Below are positions 16,279 through 31,169 of a stretch of 64,000 nt of DNA, one piece after another. Source of the stretch: an uncultured Bacteroides sp. (GTDB taxonomy: Bacteria > Bacteroidota > Bacteroidia > Bacteroidales > Bacteroidaceae); contig CANPJW010000005.1 of the NCBI GenBank assembly GCA_947574505.1, positions 1 through 64,000 on the forward strand, given 5' to 3'. The position numbers and the translations under genes are program-made. Each line of letters opens with the position of its first letter. Position 1 is the first letter of the stretch. Below the pieces are notes generated by a model. The model was not told the DNA's origin, did no database searches, and saw only the letters and a program-made list of their open reading frames with translations.

Positions 16279-18114
16279 ATGAAAAAACTAAAATATATAT
16301 TTTTATTAGCAGGTGCTTTGTCATTGGCATCCTGTGAATCGTGGCTGGATGAAGACCCGCAATATACGATAAATACAAAAACTCAGTTTAGTACTGTGGA
16401 AAATGCCAGACAGGCTTTGATGGGATGTTACGGATATATGTCGGCTGATAATGCTTATGGCCAGGCATGGCAGGAAGTAACATTTGGATATTGTGGTTTT
16501 GGATGGTCACAAACGAATGGCAGTTCTACAGATTTATTGGTCTCTATGGACGGAGGAATTGATGAAACCATAAACACAATGGCGTGGAGAGGGATGTATA
16601 AAGTGATTGGTGAAACAAATGCATTCATTGCCAATATTGCCGATAGTCCGTTAGAATCGGCTGATAAATTGCCAATGGAAGCGGCTGCTCGTTTTTTGCG
16701 TGCATTGGCTTATTATAATTTGGCAGTTACCTATGGAGATGTACCTTTAAAGACCACTCCCTCTGCTCATGACGGAGTAGCTGTTCCTCGTTCTCCTAAA
16801 AATGAGGTCTTTGAATTGGTACGTACTGACTGGGAGTTCGCTTATGAGAATTTACCGGAAAAAGATGATGACGGTTTTGCAACGAAGTGGGCGGCGAAAG
16901 CGTATTTAGGAAAGCTCTATCATACTTTGGGCTGTCAGGGTGATAATACGGCTTGGGAGAAGGCGAAAGCGTGTTTTGATGAGGTAATGCCTAAATACCG
17001 GCTGGCGGATAAATTCAGTGATTTGTTTGTTGATTACGTACAAGGCTCTCCGGAATCTATTTTTCAATTGAATTTTGCACTTGCAGGTTCTACCACCCGT
17101 AACCGGGGTAGCTGGCTGGTCGCTCCTAATGGCTCTTGTAATGGGCAGGCTTGGGACCGCATACGTGCTTCAAAAGCTTTGTATGATTATTTTTTGGCTA
17201 CTTATCCCGGTGATCCACGTATTGAAAGCACATTCCTGACTTATTGGAAGTCTTATGCCGGAGTAGGAAAAGGTGAGAAACCTAAAGAGGAGCCTATAGC
17301 TTCGGCGCGCGATACTGTATATGCCTATCCTTATTTTACATATACCATTGAAGGAGAAGAAAAACCTGCCGGATGGAAGAAACCCAAGTTGTATGTAGGA
17401 CGGATTCCTTACGAGAAATTAGCTGATCCGGCTAGTCCGAAAGCTGAAGAACTTTATGCTATGATTGCCGATACGGCTACTGCGACTCCCGCTGAAAAAG
17501 GGTATTTGAAAGGCTTGTTGTCTTTGTTGGAAAATGCGACAAAAAAGCCATCTACCAATACAAAGTCATGGCCCTATTTCAAGAAACCGTGGGATCCTGA
17601 GCAGAGTGGTAATAACAGTCATAAGAATTTAATTTTGTATCGTTATGCAGATATGTTGCTGATGGCAGCGGATGTATATAATGAATTGGGGCAGACTGAC
17701 AAGGCGATAACATTGGCCAATGAGGTGCTGAAGAGAGCGCGTCAATCAGGAAACGCGTCTCAGCCGGCTGACTGGAAGAGTGGCTTGTCTAAGGAACAAG
17801 TGCGTGAGAAAATTTATTTTGAACGTATTTTCGAAGGTGCCGGTGAACCGGAAATGTATCAGAAAATGCGTTTACGTGGCACAGAGCTTTTGAAAAAAGC
17901 TTTCGAGGTCAACAATGGGCATGGAATTATTCAAGAATCAGTGGCCAATAATCCTAAAGGGAACGGGAACTGGGGAGAACGTATTTTTAATGATGGAAAT
18001 TTGAATGATGAAAACTTCCTGAAGAAAAATTTATTGCTCCCGGTTCCGAAAGATGAGATAGATACCAATTCTGCTCTTGATTATAGTGATAATAATTATG
18101 GTTATACTAATTAA
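16279..18114 (+). CDS. SusD-like surface glycan-binding lipoprotein (PUL1)
   Basis: The protein has 611 residues. The N-terminus is a lipoprotein signal (MKKLKYIFLLAGALSLASC), and the mature end ESWLDEDPQ is typical of SusD. The SusD-like N-terminal domain carries AAARFLRALAYYNLAVTYGDVPL, and the C-terminal RagB/SusD domain has the LILYRYADMLLMAADVYNELG helix that is nearly universal in the family. It caps the SusC barrel at the cell surface and binds the oligosaccharide. It is cotranscribed with susC. A strong terminator follows at 18163-18201. Confidence 0.95.
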   Translation: MKKLKYIFLLAGALSLASCESWLDEDPQYTINTKTQFSTVENARQALMGCYGYMSADNAYGQAWQEVTFGYCGFGWSQTNGSSTDLLVSMDGGIDETINTMAWRGMYKVIGETNAFIANIADSPLESADKLPMEAAARFLRALAYYNLAVTYGDVPLKTTPSAHDGVAVPRSPKNEVFELVRTDWEFAYENLPEKDDDGFATKWAAKAYLGKLYHTLGCQGDNTAWEKAKACFDEVMPKYRLADKFSDLFVDYVQGSPESIFQLNFALAGSTTRNRGSWLVAPNGSCNGQAWDRIRASKALYDYFLATYPGDPRIESTFLTYWKSYAGVGKGEKPKEEPIASARDTVYAYPYFTYTIEGEEKPAGWKKPKLYVGRIPYEKLADPASPKAEELYAMIADTATATPAEKGYLKGLLSLLENATKKPSTNTKSWPYFKKPWDPEQSGNNSHKNLILYRYADMLLMAADVYNELGQTDKAITLANEVLKRARQSGNASQPADWKSGLSKEQVREKIYFERIFEGAGEPEMYQKMRLRGTELLKKAFEVNNGHGIIQESVANNPKGNGNWGERIFNDGNLNDENFLKKNLLLPVPKDEIDTNSALDYSDNNYGYTN

Positions 18115-18162
18115 GAAAACATGATAGAACGCTTTATTCAATAGGTCTTTATTGGATTTTTC

Positions 18163-18201
18163 CGGATGCAGGGCGCACCTGCGCTTTGCATCCGTTTTTT
18201 T
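18163..18201 (+). terminator. Intrinsic terminator after PUL1 susD
   Basis: A GC-rich hairpin (arms starting CGGATGCA and ending TGCATCCG, about 15 bp with two G-U pairs, tiny loop, 18163-18194) is followed by seven T residues (18195-18201). It separates susCD from the sulfatase operon. Confidence 0.88.
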
Positions 18202-18277
18202 CTTGTCTGTAACCTGTTTCTGGACATTCTCGGATATAAAATAGTCATTTCCAGACAAGAAACAATAACATAACTTG

Positions 18278-18285
18278 TATCTTTG
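18278..18285 (+). promoter_or_regulatory. Putative -7 box of the sulfatase-GH operon
   Basis: TATCTTTG is a perfect TAnnTTTG match located between the susD terminator and the sulfatase start (18316). It suggests a separate transcription unit for the four enzymes. No clear -33 box was seen. Confidence 0.5.
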
Positions 18286-18315
18286 CGGATGTTAATTCTT
18301 TGCTTATTTAAATTT

Positions 18316-19905
18316 ATGAATATGAACAACCTACAATCAGGATTACTTTTTTCTTTGACCGGCATCACTGCTGTGGCATCTTTGTCATCATGCGCTTCAC
18401 AAAAGAAAACTGAGGAGCAGAAACCTTACAACATCGTGTATATAATGACCGATGACCATACTGCCCAGATGATGAGCTGCTATGACAAGCGTTATATGGA
18501 AACGCCTAACCTTGACCGCATTGCTAATGACGGAGTGCGTTTTACTAACAGTTTTGTGGCCAATTCATTAAGTGGTCCCAGCCGTGCCTGCATGATTACC
18601 GGCAAGCATAGTTGTGCTAATAAATTCTATGATAATACCACTTGTATATTTGATGGTTCGCAACAGACTTTTCCGAAGCTGCTGCAACAGGCCGGATACC
18701 AGACCGCCCTTATCGGAAAATGGCACTTAGAGAGTCTGCCCACAGGTTTCAATTATTGGGAGATTGTACCCGGACAAGGTGATTACTATAATCCGGATTT
18801 TATTACGCAAGACAATGACACCATTCAAAAACATGGGTATATAACCAATATCATTACTGATGATGCCATAGACTGGATGGAGAACAAACGGGATAAAGAC
18901 AAACCTTTTTGTATTTTGATTCATCACAAGGCTATTCATCGCAACTGGCTGGCAGATACTTGTAACTTGTCTTTGTATGAAGATAAAACTTTTCCGTTGC
19001 CCGATAATTTCTTTGATGATTATGAAGGACGTCCTGCGGCAGCGGCTCAGGAAATGAGCATCGTGAAGGATATGGATATGATTTATGACCTTAAGATGCT
19101 TCGCCCCGATAAACAAACCCGTTTGAAGGCTCTTTATGAAAATTATATCGGACGTATGGATGAGGGGCAGCGTGCGGCATGGGATAAGTTTTATGGTCCC
19201 ATTATCGATGACTTCTATAAAAAGAATCCTCAGGGTAAAGAATTGGCCGATTGGAAGTTCCAGCGCTATATGCGTGACTATATGAAAACAGTGAAATCGT
19301 TGGATGATAATGTAGGTCGTGTACTGGATTATCTGAAAGAAAAGAATATGCTGGACAATACCTTGGTGGTTTATACTTCAGACCAAGGCTTCTATATGGG
19401 AGAACATGGTTGGTTTGACAAACGCTTTATGTACGAAGAATCCATGCATACTCCGCTTATAATGCGGTTGCCCAAAGGTTTTGACAGGAAAGGTGATATT
19501 ACAGAACTGGTGCAAAACATAGATTATGCACCTACCTTTCTGGAATTGGCAGGTGCTCCTGTTCCCGAAGATATCCAAGGTGTTTCGTTGCTTCCACTGT
19601 TGAAAGGAGAAAAACCTGCTGATTGGCGCAAATCATTGTATTATCATTTTTATGAATATCCGGCAGAACATATGGTGAAACGTCATTATGGTGTACGTAC
19701 AGAGCGTTATAAATTAATTCATTTTTATAACGATATTGATGTGTGGGAATTGTATGATTTACAGGCAGACCCTACGGAAATGCATAATCTTTATGGTCAG
19801 AAAGAATATGAACCGGTTGTGACGGAGCTGAAGACTGAATTGGCAAGATTGCAGGAGCAGTATAAGGATCCGGTACGCTTTTCACCCGATAGAGACAAAG
19901 AATAA
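18316..19905 (+). CDS. S1-family sulfatase, serine-type, lipoprotein
   Basis: The start is taken at 18316, giving 529 residues, because the lipobox signal follows it directly (AVASLSSC); the in-frame ATG at 18283 lies on top of the promoter box. The S1 sulfatase signature is SGPSRACMITGKH, so Ser86 is the residue to be turned into formylglycine. Metal-site segments MTDDHTAQ and YTSDQGFYMGEHGWFDKR are present. Serine-type sulfatases need an anaerobic maturase (anSME), encoded here at 32509. The sequence resembles GlcNAc-6-sulfatases of the S1_11 type, but this subfamily call is from memory. It heads an operon with GH20, GH2 and GH29 genes (17-base gap to GH20), consistent with desulfation of a host glycan. 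Confidence 0.9.
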   Translation: MNMNNLQSGLLFSLTGITAVASLSSCASQKKTEEQKPYNIVYIMTDDHTAQMMSCYDKRYMETPNLDRIANDGVRFTNSFVANSLSGPSRACMITGKHSCANKFYDNTTCIFDGSQQTFPKLLQQAGYQTALIGKWHLESLPTGFNYWEIVPGQGDYYNPDFITQDNDTIQKHGYITNIITDDAIDWMENKRDKDKPFCILIHHKAIHRNWLADTCNLSLYEDKTFPLPDNFFDDYEGRPAAAAQEMSIVKDMDMIYDLKMLRPDKQTRLKALYENYIGRMDEGQRAAWDKFYGPIIDDFYKKNPQGKELADWKFQRYMRDYMKTVKSLDDNVGRVLDYLKEKNMLDNTLVVYTSDQGFYMGEHGWFDKRFMYEESMHTPLIMRLPKGFDRKGDITELVQNIDYAPTFLELAGAPVPEDIQGVSLLPLLKGEKPADWRKSLYYHFYEYPAEHMVKRHYGVRTERYKLIHFYNDIDVWELYDLQADPTEMHNLYGQKEYEPVVTELKTELARLQEQYKDPVRFSPDRDKE

Positions 19906-19922
19906 GAAAAATAGCATATATC

Positions 19923-25306
<5,384 letters not shown>

Positions 25307-25323
25307 CCTAGTAATAAAGGAAA

Positions 25324-27183
25324 ATGAGAAAAACGATTCTAACCGCAGCCTTACTTTGTGCTTTTCTGGGAACTCAGGCACAGGAGTATTATGAGAAACA
25401 CGTAGCTTTTCCGGCAGGAGCGACTACGGAACAGAAGATAGATATGGCTTCCCGTTTGGTGCCTACACCGCAACAGTTGGCATGGCAACAAATGGAATTC
25501 ACTTGTTTCCTTCATTTTGGTATTAATACCTTTACAGGCCGTGAATGGGGAGATGGTAAAGAAGATCCGGCCATTTTCAATCCTACCGAATTGGATTGTG
25601 AACAATGGGTAAGAGCTCTGAAGGAAGGTGGCTTCAAAATGGCTATCATTACTGCCAAGCATCATGATGGTTTCTGTTTGTGGCCTACCCGGACAACCAA
25701 GCATTCTGTTGCTTCTTCTCCATGGAAAAACGGAAAAGGGGATGTGGTACAGGAACTCCGCAAAGCTTGTGACAAGTATGGATTGAAATTCGGAGTCTAT
25801 CTTTCTCCTTGGGATCGTAATGCGGAATGTTACGGACAAGGAGAAGCTTATAATAAGTTTTTCATCGAACAGCTGACTGAACTGCTTACCAATTACGGAG
25901 AAGTGCATGAGGTATGGTTTGATGGAGCTAACGGCGAAGGACCTAACGGAAAGAAGCAGGAATATGATTGGGACGCTATTTTGAAGACTATCCGTCGTCT
26001 TCAACCTAAGGCAGTTACCGCTATCATGGGCGATGATGTGCGTTGGGTAGGTAATGAAGGTGGATTGGGACGTACCACGGAATGGAGTGCAACGGCTTTG
26101 ATGCCTAATTCTTATCCGGGTTCTGATGAAGTCTATAAGAGATTGGGCATAAATGCTATGTCCAAGGATTTGGGAAGCCGTGAATTGGTATCTAAAGCAT
26201 CGGATTTGTTCTGGTATCCTTCTGAAGTTGATGTTTCTATCCGTCCGGGATGGTTCTATCATGCCGAACAGGATAATCAAGTTCGTTCACTTGCCAACTT
26301 GGTGAATATTTATTATCGTTCTGTGGGTTGTAACTCTGTTTTGTTGCTGAATATTCCACCCGATAAACGTGGTTTGATGCACGAGAATGATGTGAAACGT
26401 ATCAAGGAGTTGACGGAATATATAAAAAAGACCTTTGCCGATAATAAAGTTGAGAAGGGAAATAGGATATGGACAGCCAAAGTAGGAGATACGAAAGAAT
26501 ATAAGGTGAGGAAGAATACACTTGTTAATACTTTCTTAATTCAGGAGGATATTACAAAAGGCCAGCGTGTGGAAGGTTTTACAGTAGAAGTGTTCGCCAA
26601 TGGCGCATGGCATCATGTGGGTGAGGGAACTACGGTGGGATATAAACGGTTGTTGCCTTTCTCGGATAGTCATGCCGAAAAGGTTAGAGTGACAATTACG
26701 GGTGCTCGTGGAACCGTCAATATCAGTAACATAGGCTTGTATTATGCTGAACCATTGGTTGATAAAACGATGAAAGTAACCTTGAGTGATGTCCCGGTGG
26801 ATGGTTGGAAAACAGTGGGCATGGATGCAGCCGCAGCCATCGATGGAAAACAGGAAACTGTTTGGAAAACCGAAACTTTAACTCCCTTGGTGGTTGATAT
26901 GGGTAAAGAAGTGGAAATAGCCGGTTTCAGTTATGCTCCTGCACAGGAGGAGGATCTGACTGGCACTATCTATAAATACAACTTTTATGTCAGCCGGGAT
27001 GGTAAGGATTGGATGAAGTGTGACGCTACAGGTGAATTCAGTAATATCATGCATAATCCTGTTCCTTATTTTGTACGTTTCGGAAAGACTTATCCAGCCC
27101 GTTATTTTAAACTGGAGCCTGTTACCGAAATAAATAACAAAGCAGTAACTGCTGTCGGTGAGATAGGAGTATTGTTGAAATAA
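25324..27183 (+). CDS. GH29 alpha-L-fucosidase
   Basis: The protein has 619 residues with a short signal peptide (cleaved near GTQAQ). The GH29 barrel shows FLHFGINTFTGREWGDG, ITAKHHDGFCLWPT and the nucleophile loop EVWFDGANGEG (Asp200). A C-terminal F5/8-type C (discoidin-like) domain spans roughly 490-617, including KQETVWKTETLTPLVVDMG. It removes alpha-linked fucose from non-reducing ends. It closes the sulfatase-GH20-GH2-GH29 operon and is followed by a hairpin at 27213-27271. The domain layout resembles the alpha-1,3/1,4-acting GH29-B group, which is an inference. Confidence 0.92.
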   Translation: MRKTILTAALLCAFLGTQAQEYYEKHVAFPAGATTEQKIDMASRLVPTPQQLAWQQMEFTCFLHFGINTFTGREWGDGKEDPAIFNPTELDCEQWVRALKEGGFKMAIITAKHHDGFCLWPTRTTKHSVASSPWKNGKGDVVQELRKACDKYGLKFGVYLSPWDRNAECYGQGEAYNKFFIEQLTELLTNYGEVHEVWFDGANGEGPNGKKQEYDWDAILKTIRRLQPKAVTAIMGDDVRWVGNEGGLGRTTEWSATALMPNSYPGSDEVYKRLGINAMSKDLGSRELVSKASDLFWYPSEVDVSIRPGWFYHAEQDNQVRSLANLVNIYYRSVGCNSVLLLNIPPDKRGLMHENDVKRIKELTEYIKKTFADNKVEKGNRIWTAKVGDTKEYKVRKNTLVNTFLIQEDITKGQRVEGFTVEVFANGAWHHVGEGTTVGYKRLLPFSDSHAEKVRVTITGARGTVNISNIGLYYAEPLVDKTMKVTLSDVPVDGWKTVGMDAAAAIDGKQETVWKTETLTPLVVDMGKEVEIAGFSYAPAQEEDLTGTIYKYNFYVSRDGKDWMKCDATGEFSNIMHNPVPYFVRFGKTYPARYFKLEPVTEINNKAVTAVGEIGVLLK

Positions 27184-27212
27184 ATCAGGTTAATATATTT
27201 TTTTATTTTAGG

Positions 27213-27271
27213 AGAAGTTATGTCAAAAGTCGGGTGAGAGAATCATCTGGGTTTTGACGTAACTTCTTTTG
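27213..27271 (+). terminator. Hairpin terminator after GH29 gene
   Basis: Arms 27213-27228 and 27252-27267 pair over 16 bp (one G-U) around a 23-base loop, followed by a short T-rich stretch. It starts 30 bases after the fucosidase stop, consistent with the end of the PUL1 enzyme operon. Confidence 0.65.
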
Positions 27272-27341
27272 TATATGGAGGGCATATTAAGGAATTAGCT
27301 AATAATCTGTTAAGAGCTTTCCGGATTTTGAGAAAACGTAT

Positions 27342-27349
27342 TATATTTG
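27342..27349 (+). promoter_or_regulatory. Putative -7 box of the propeller-HTH gene
   Basis: TATATTTG matches TAnnTTTG, 80 bases before the start at 27430. The nearest TTTG upstream (27327-27330) is only 11 bases away, too close for a standard -33. Confidence 0.4.
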
Positions 27350-27429
27350 CATAAGCATAACAGATATTCAACTTTTTGATTAATTGTAGAAAGCCTTTGT
27401 TTAATCGATATCACTTAAATGAGTAAAAT

Positions 27430-29826
27430 ATGAAAAAAAGCTTGTACTTTCTTTTTATATTAGCCTTGTTCTGTTTGACAGGCTGCAAGGATGCGCTTGT
27501 TCCGAAACCTATAAAGCTCACTTGCAATATCAATACATTTGACGCTCCTATATCATGTATCAGCCGTTCGACAGCAGATGCGGATAAACTTTATATTGGT
27601 CAGGAAGACGGTTGTATCATAGAAAAAGTGAACAATAATTGCCAGACCTATTCCATTAATAGCAACCGGCGTATATATGATATATTGGAATATAGTGAAG
27701 ATTCTCTGTTTGTGGGAACAAGAGATGCCGGTTTGAAACTATTGGCTAAATCCTCTCGGCAGACCCAGACTTACTACATAAAAAATAAGAGGATGAATTA
27801 TTCGGTATATAGTATGGCTCTGGATGATGACAAACAGTGTTTGTATGTGGGGACTAGTAATGGACTGTTTAGATTGAATTTGAAAGATGGTTCCACATCT
27901 CATGAACTCACTCCCATTCAACTAGGGAAATGTAGTAAAAACTGTGGGGTGAATAAGGTTGTGATAAAGGAAAAAAAACTATATGTGGCTAGTGAACAGG
28001 GGTTGTTTGTTGTCCGTAATCTTGAAAAGGACTTTAAACGACCTGTTATAGATTCTCTGGTTACCAATGTCAGTGTTTATAATGATACAGTATATGCTTT
28101 GTTGGAAAATTCGGTTTTTAAGATATCTCCCGATGGAAAAAAGACGCTTGTACGCAAAGGACGGTGCTACTTGTATGCTCAAGGACCCGACAAGGATGAA
28201 TGGTTTATCAGTGCTAATTCTATACTTTATGTCAAAGACGGTTGCACTTTAGAATATGATTTGCCGAATGGTATCAGTACTATCGCCAGGCAGATAGGCT
28301 TTATGGGGAAAGATTTTCTGCATCTGGCATGCAGAGAGGCTATGCTTTCTTTTGCCTTGCGACAGAACTCGGCAGATTTAGACAATAATGTATTGGCGGT
28401 TAGTGATAAAAGGACGGGAGACTCCATTTTCTTTATTACCGATGATCTTCGTTTACATCTGTATAAGTTTGTCTATAATCATCCGGAATTCAAATCAAAG
28501 TCTTTAGGAAAGATTGAAGGCTTGGATATTGTGGGTAATGATATTATAAAATTTTTGGAAACCAGTCCTAATACTTTCTTTCTTGCTACGCGTAAGAAAC
28601 TTTATAAGATTAAAGGCAATAGAGCGGAGTGTCTTTTGCAGTTCAGTAACACGAAAGGGCAGAATAATATCACTTCTCTTTATTATTCCACCGCGGAACA
28701 TTGTCTTTATGTGGGTACTAGGGAATATTTAGGTATTATAGATGAACAGCAGGACCATATTGTAACTCCTATTCCGGTTGTGTCAGATAAAGGGGTGAAA
28801 GATACTATCGACGCTTATATTACCGGAATTTGTGAGAATGAGGATAGTATTTATGTAACGACCTTGAACAAAGGATTGTATGGAAGACCTTTAAACAGGC
28901 CGCAGGAATCTTTCTGGCAGATACGTGATTTATCAGGGTATGAGAGTGTTTATGGTGTGATAATGAATGGTAGAAATAAATATTTGAATACCTCGTTGGG
29001 AATCGTTAATGAAGAAAATGCGACCTTGTTGCCAATGAAACATGTGAAATCAATATCGGGAGCTCTTGAAAAGAATCCTAATGAGGGCTTTTTCATACTC
29101 TATTATTATGGTATGAGTTTTAAGGGATTGGATGATGCCGGTGTCCCAGAACCATTATTCTGCGATTTGGCTTTTAGCAAGTCTTGTATTGCCGTCAATG
29201 GACGGAAAGCGGTTTTGGGATGTAAGTCAGGATTATTCCTTTTTGATGGTAAATCAGGCTTGCTTCCTATCTCGATAGAAAAAGAAGAGATGTCCTATGC
29301 GCTGTATATCATCCTGTCAATAGCGGTGCTGCTATCGGCTTTTCTTGCTCTTTTCCTTTTGAAAAGACGGAAAAAAGGAACTCGGAAAGCGCTGATGGAT
29401 AAAAAAGGGATAAATCCGGATGATGTCGGGATGAATTGGGAGGAACTGGAAATGGACGTTCATAAGGTTGACAAAAAAGTCAAGACCCTGTTTGATGCCT
29501 TGGGATACAGAAAAACAGAGGGAGAGGATGATATGCGTCAAGAACTGAAACAGGTGTGTTTGGATTTTGCTGACAAATATCCTGAATTGGGTAAATTATC
29601 CTTTATGAAACGAAGGGGAAAAGAAAGGTATTTTATAACGATACTTCTGATGATAGAAGATATTGATGCTGCTATTATTTCAAGAGTGCTGGATGTGGAT
29701 CAGGCAACGGTAACAAGACATAAGTATAATGTAAGGAAAGAAATAGAACAACTTTATCCTGATGGGGAGTTTGATTGTAAAGTCATCAATCTGCTTTATG
29801 ACCGTATCAATTCAAGAAGAAAATAA
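27430..29826 (+). CDS. Propeller sensor with membrane span and cytoplasmic HTH
   Basis: The protein has 798 residues. The N-terminus is a signal with a lipobox-like end (FCLTGC, Cys at about 19). About 600 residues of propeller-like repeats follow (LYIGQEDG, LYVGTSNGLF, LYVASEQGLF, LYVGTREYLG), resembling HTCS sensor blades but with no Y_Y_Y domain. One strong membrane span (about 624-646) ends in KRRKKG. The cytoplasmic tail (about 650-798) has a predicted coiled region and a helix-turn-helix near IEDIDAAIISRVLDVDQATVTRHKYNVRKEIE. There is no kinase or receiver. I infer a one-component trans-membrane regulator; targets are unknown, with the PUL1 operon upstream and the phosphatase/porin genes downstream as candidates. 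Confidence 0.7.
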   Translation: MKKSLYFLFILALFCLTGCKDALVPKPIKLTCNINTFDAPISCISRSTADADKLYIGQEDGCIIEKVNNNCQTYSINSNRRIYDILEYSEDSLFVGTRDAGLKLLAKSSRQTQTYYIKNKRMNYSVYSMALDDDKQCLYVGTSNGLFRLNLKDGSTSHELTPIQLGKCSKNCGVNKVVIKEKKLYVASEQGLFVVRNLEKDFKRPVIDSLVTNVSVYNDTVYALLENSVFKISPDGKKTLVRKGRCYLYAQGPDKDEWFISANSILYVKDGCTLEYDLPNGISTIARQIGFMGKDFLHLACREAMLSFALRQNSADLDNNVLAVSDKRTGDSIFFITDDLRLHLYKFVYNHPEFKSKSLGKIEGLDIVGNDIIKFLETSPNTFFLATRKKLYKIKGNRAECLLQFSNTKGQNNITSLYYSTAEHCLYVGTREYLGIIDEQQDHIVTPIPVVSDKGVKDTIDAYITGICENEDSIYVTTLNKGLYGRPLNRPQESFWQIRDLSGYESVYGVIMNGRNKYLNTSLGIVNEENATLLPMKHVKSISGALEKNPNEGFFILYYYGMSFKGLDDAGVPEPLFCDLAFSKSCIAVNGRKAVLGCKSGLFLFDGKSGLLPISIEKEEMSYALYIILSIAVLLSAFLALFLLKRRKKGTRKALMDKKGINPDDVGMNWEELEMDVHKVDKKVKTLFDALGYRKTEGEDDMRQELKQVCLDFADKYPELGKLSFMKRRGKERYFITILLMIEDIDAAIISRVLDVDQATVTRHKYNVRKEIEQLYPDGEFDCKVINLLYDRINSRRK

Positions 29827-29910
29827 GTTCATCTTTAGAGTTATCTCAATTTATTGTATTTCGTAGAGCCGGCTTCGTGTATCTGTTTTGTTATGAGGAA
29901 TGGCTTTTTT

Positions 29911-29949
29911 GCCGGAAGTGCTGAAACACTTCCGGCTCTCCTTTTTTTC
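29911..29949 (+). terminator. Intrinsic terminator after propeller-HTH gene
   Basis: GCCGGAAGTG pairs perfectly with CACTTCCGGC (29911-29920 with 29926-29935, loop of about five bases), followed after TCTCC by seven T residues. Confidence 0.75.
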
Positions 29950-30031
29950 TCCTTTTCTCTTCTAGGATGTTTTGGTCATATAAAAGGAGGAAACGGGATT
30001 AAAAAGGTATTTTCGGGATAATTTCAAACAC

Positions 30032-30039
30032 TACTTTTG
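30032..30039 (+). promoter_or_regulatory. Putative -7 box of the PAP2 phosphatase gene
   Basis: TACTTTTG matches TAnnTTTG, 116 bases before the start at 30155. A TTTCG about 17 bases upstream (30010-30014) is a possible weak -33. Confidence 0.45.
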
Positions 30040-30154
30040 TTTCCGTCAGATGCGGACACTCTGATTGTTTGTCGTACGTTCCGTAGATGATTAAAATGTT
30101 TTTCGAAAAACCAATTGAATTTTATTAATTAACCGTTTAAACTAAACTTTTATC

Positions 30155-30931
30155 ATGAAAACAAAGTTTGCCTTACTTCTAGTGTTTTGTGCCATTTCAT
30201 TAAACATCTTTGCACAAGAGAAAAAAATAAAGGATAGAAGAACCAATCCCGAACTTTATTATTTGGAAGAATCGGAGGTTGCCAATAGTCTGGAGTTACT
30301 GCCTCCTCCTCCTGAAGCAGGAAGTATTTTGTTCTTGTATGACAAAGCCCGTTACGACTGGGGGAAATTGCAAAGGGATACTCCTAGGGGTGAACAAGCT
30401 GTCAGTGATGCCCGTGTAAATGGTGATGGCGTTCCCTTTGCCTTTTCGGAGGCTTTTGGTATTGAAATAACGAGGGATAAAACGCCGGAACTGTATAGGC
30501 TCATTATTAATATGAGAGAGGATGCCGGAGATTTGGCTACCCGTCATGCTAAAGAGTATTATATGCGTGTACGTCCTTTTAGTTTTTTCAATGAAATGAC
30601 TTGTAATCCCGAACAGCAGGAAGAACTTTCAACGAACGGTTCCTATCCTTCGGGACATACAGCCATAGGATGGGCTACTGCCCTTGTTTTGGCAGAAATC
30701 AATCCTGACAGGCAGAATGAGATTCTGAAAAGAGGATTTGAAATGGGACAGAGTCGTGTTATTTGTGGGTATCATTTCCAAAGTGATGTAGATGCTGCCC
30801 GAATTGTGGCGAGTGCTGTTGTTGCCCGTCTCCATGCCAACGATGCTTTTGTGAAACAGCTTAATAAGGCGAAAGATGAGTTCTCCAAGCTGCAAAAAGC
30901 AGGACTCATTCAGTCTGTTTCCAAAAAATAA
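30155..30931 (+). CDS. PAP2-family acid phosphatase (class A type)
   Basis: The protein has 258 residues with a signal peptide ending near IFAQ. The three-part PAP2 phosphatase signature is present: K-E-Y-Y-M-R-V-R-P-F, then SYPSGHTAIGWA, then SRVICGYHFQSDVDAAR, giving the two catalytic His and the phosphate-binding Arg/Lys residues. The length and order match periplasmic non-specific acid phosphatases of class A. It releases phosphate from organic monoesters. A porin gene follows 238 bases downstream (start 31170), which may be a functional neighbour. Confidence 0.9.
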   Translation: MKTKFALLLVFCAISLNIFAQEKKIKDRRTNPELYYLEESEVANSLELLPPPPEAGSILFLYDKARYDWGKLQRDTPRGEQAVSDARVNGDGVPFAFSEAFGIEITRDKTPELYRLIINMREDAGDLATRHAKEYYMRVRPFSFFNEMTCNPEQQEELSTNGSYPSGHTAIGWATALVLAEINPDRQNEILKRGFEMGQSRVICGYHFQSDVDAARIVASAVVARLHANDAFVKQLNKAKDEFSKLQKAGLIQSVSKK

Positions 30932-31169
30932 TTCCCTATAACTTAACCATAAACCGTAACTATTTAATGTAATGTTTTTCTTAGATGAACCGGACAAGAG
31001 TATTTGCTGAGCCTAAAAGCATGACTATTGATCGGATGCTGATGGGAGGAGGAGTCTGACTGATTGCTTTCATTGTGTGGTCTTACAGATTCTTCACTGC
31101 CCTCAGTATGATAAAAATCAGAGACAGACTGACAGGATACTTGGATGGTTACCATTAAAACTGTATATT

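Larger units (their letters stand above)
29827..30154. other. Intergenic region with terminator and promoter
   Basis: No gene is seen in these 328 bases. The stretch holds the hairpin at 29911-29949, an extra AGCCGGC copy near 29867 that could pair with the hairpin's right arm as an alternative fold, and a -7 box at 30032-30039. An AT-rich leader of about 110 bases then runs to the phosphatase gene. Confidence 0.6.

Noticed and set aside
25351..26280. 309-codon open frame on the minus strand
   Set aside because: It lies opposite the fucosidase gene, whose catalytic motifs are intact; the antisense translation shows no family motif.
31077..31169. Upstream in-frame extension of the porin gene
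   Set aside because: The added residues have no signal character, whereas a clear signal peptide starts at 31170.
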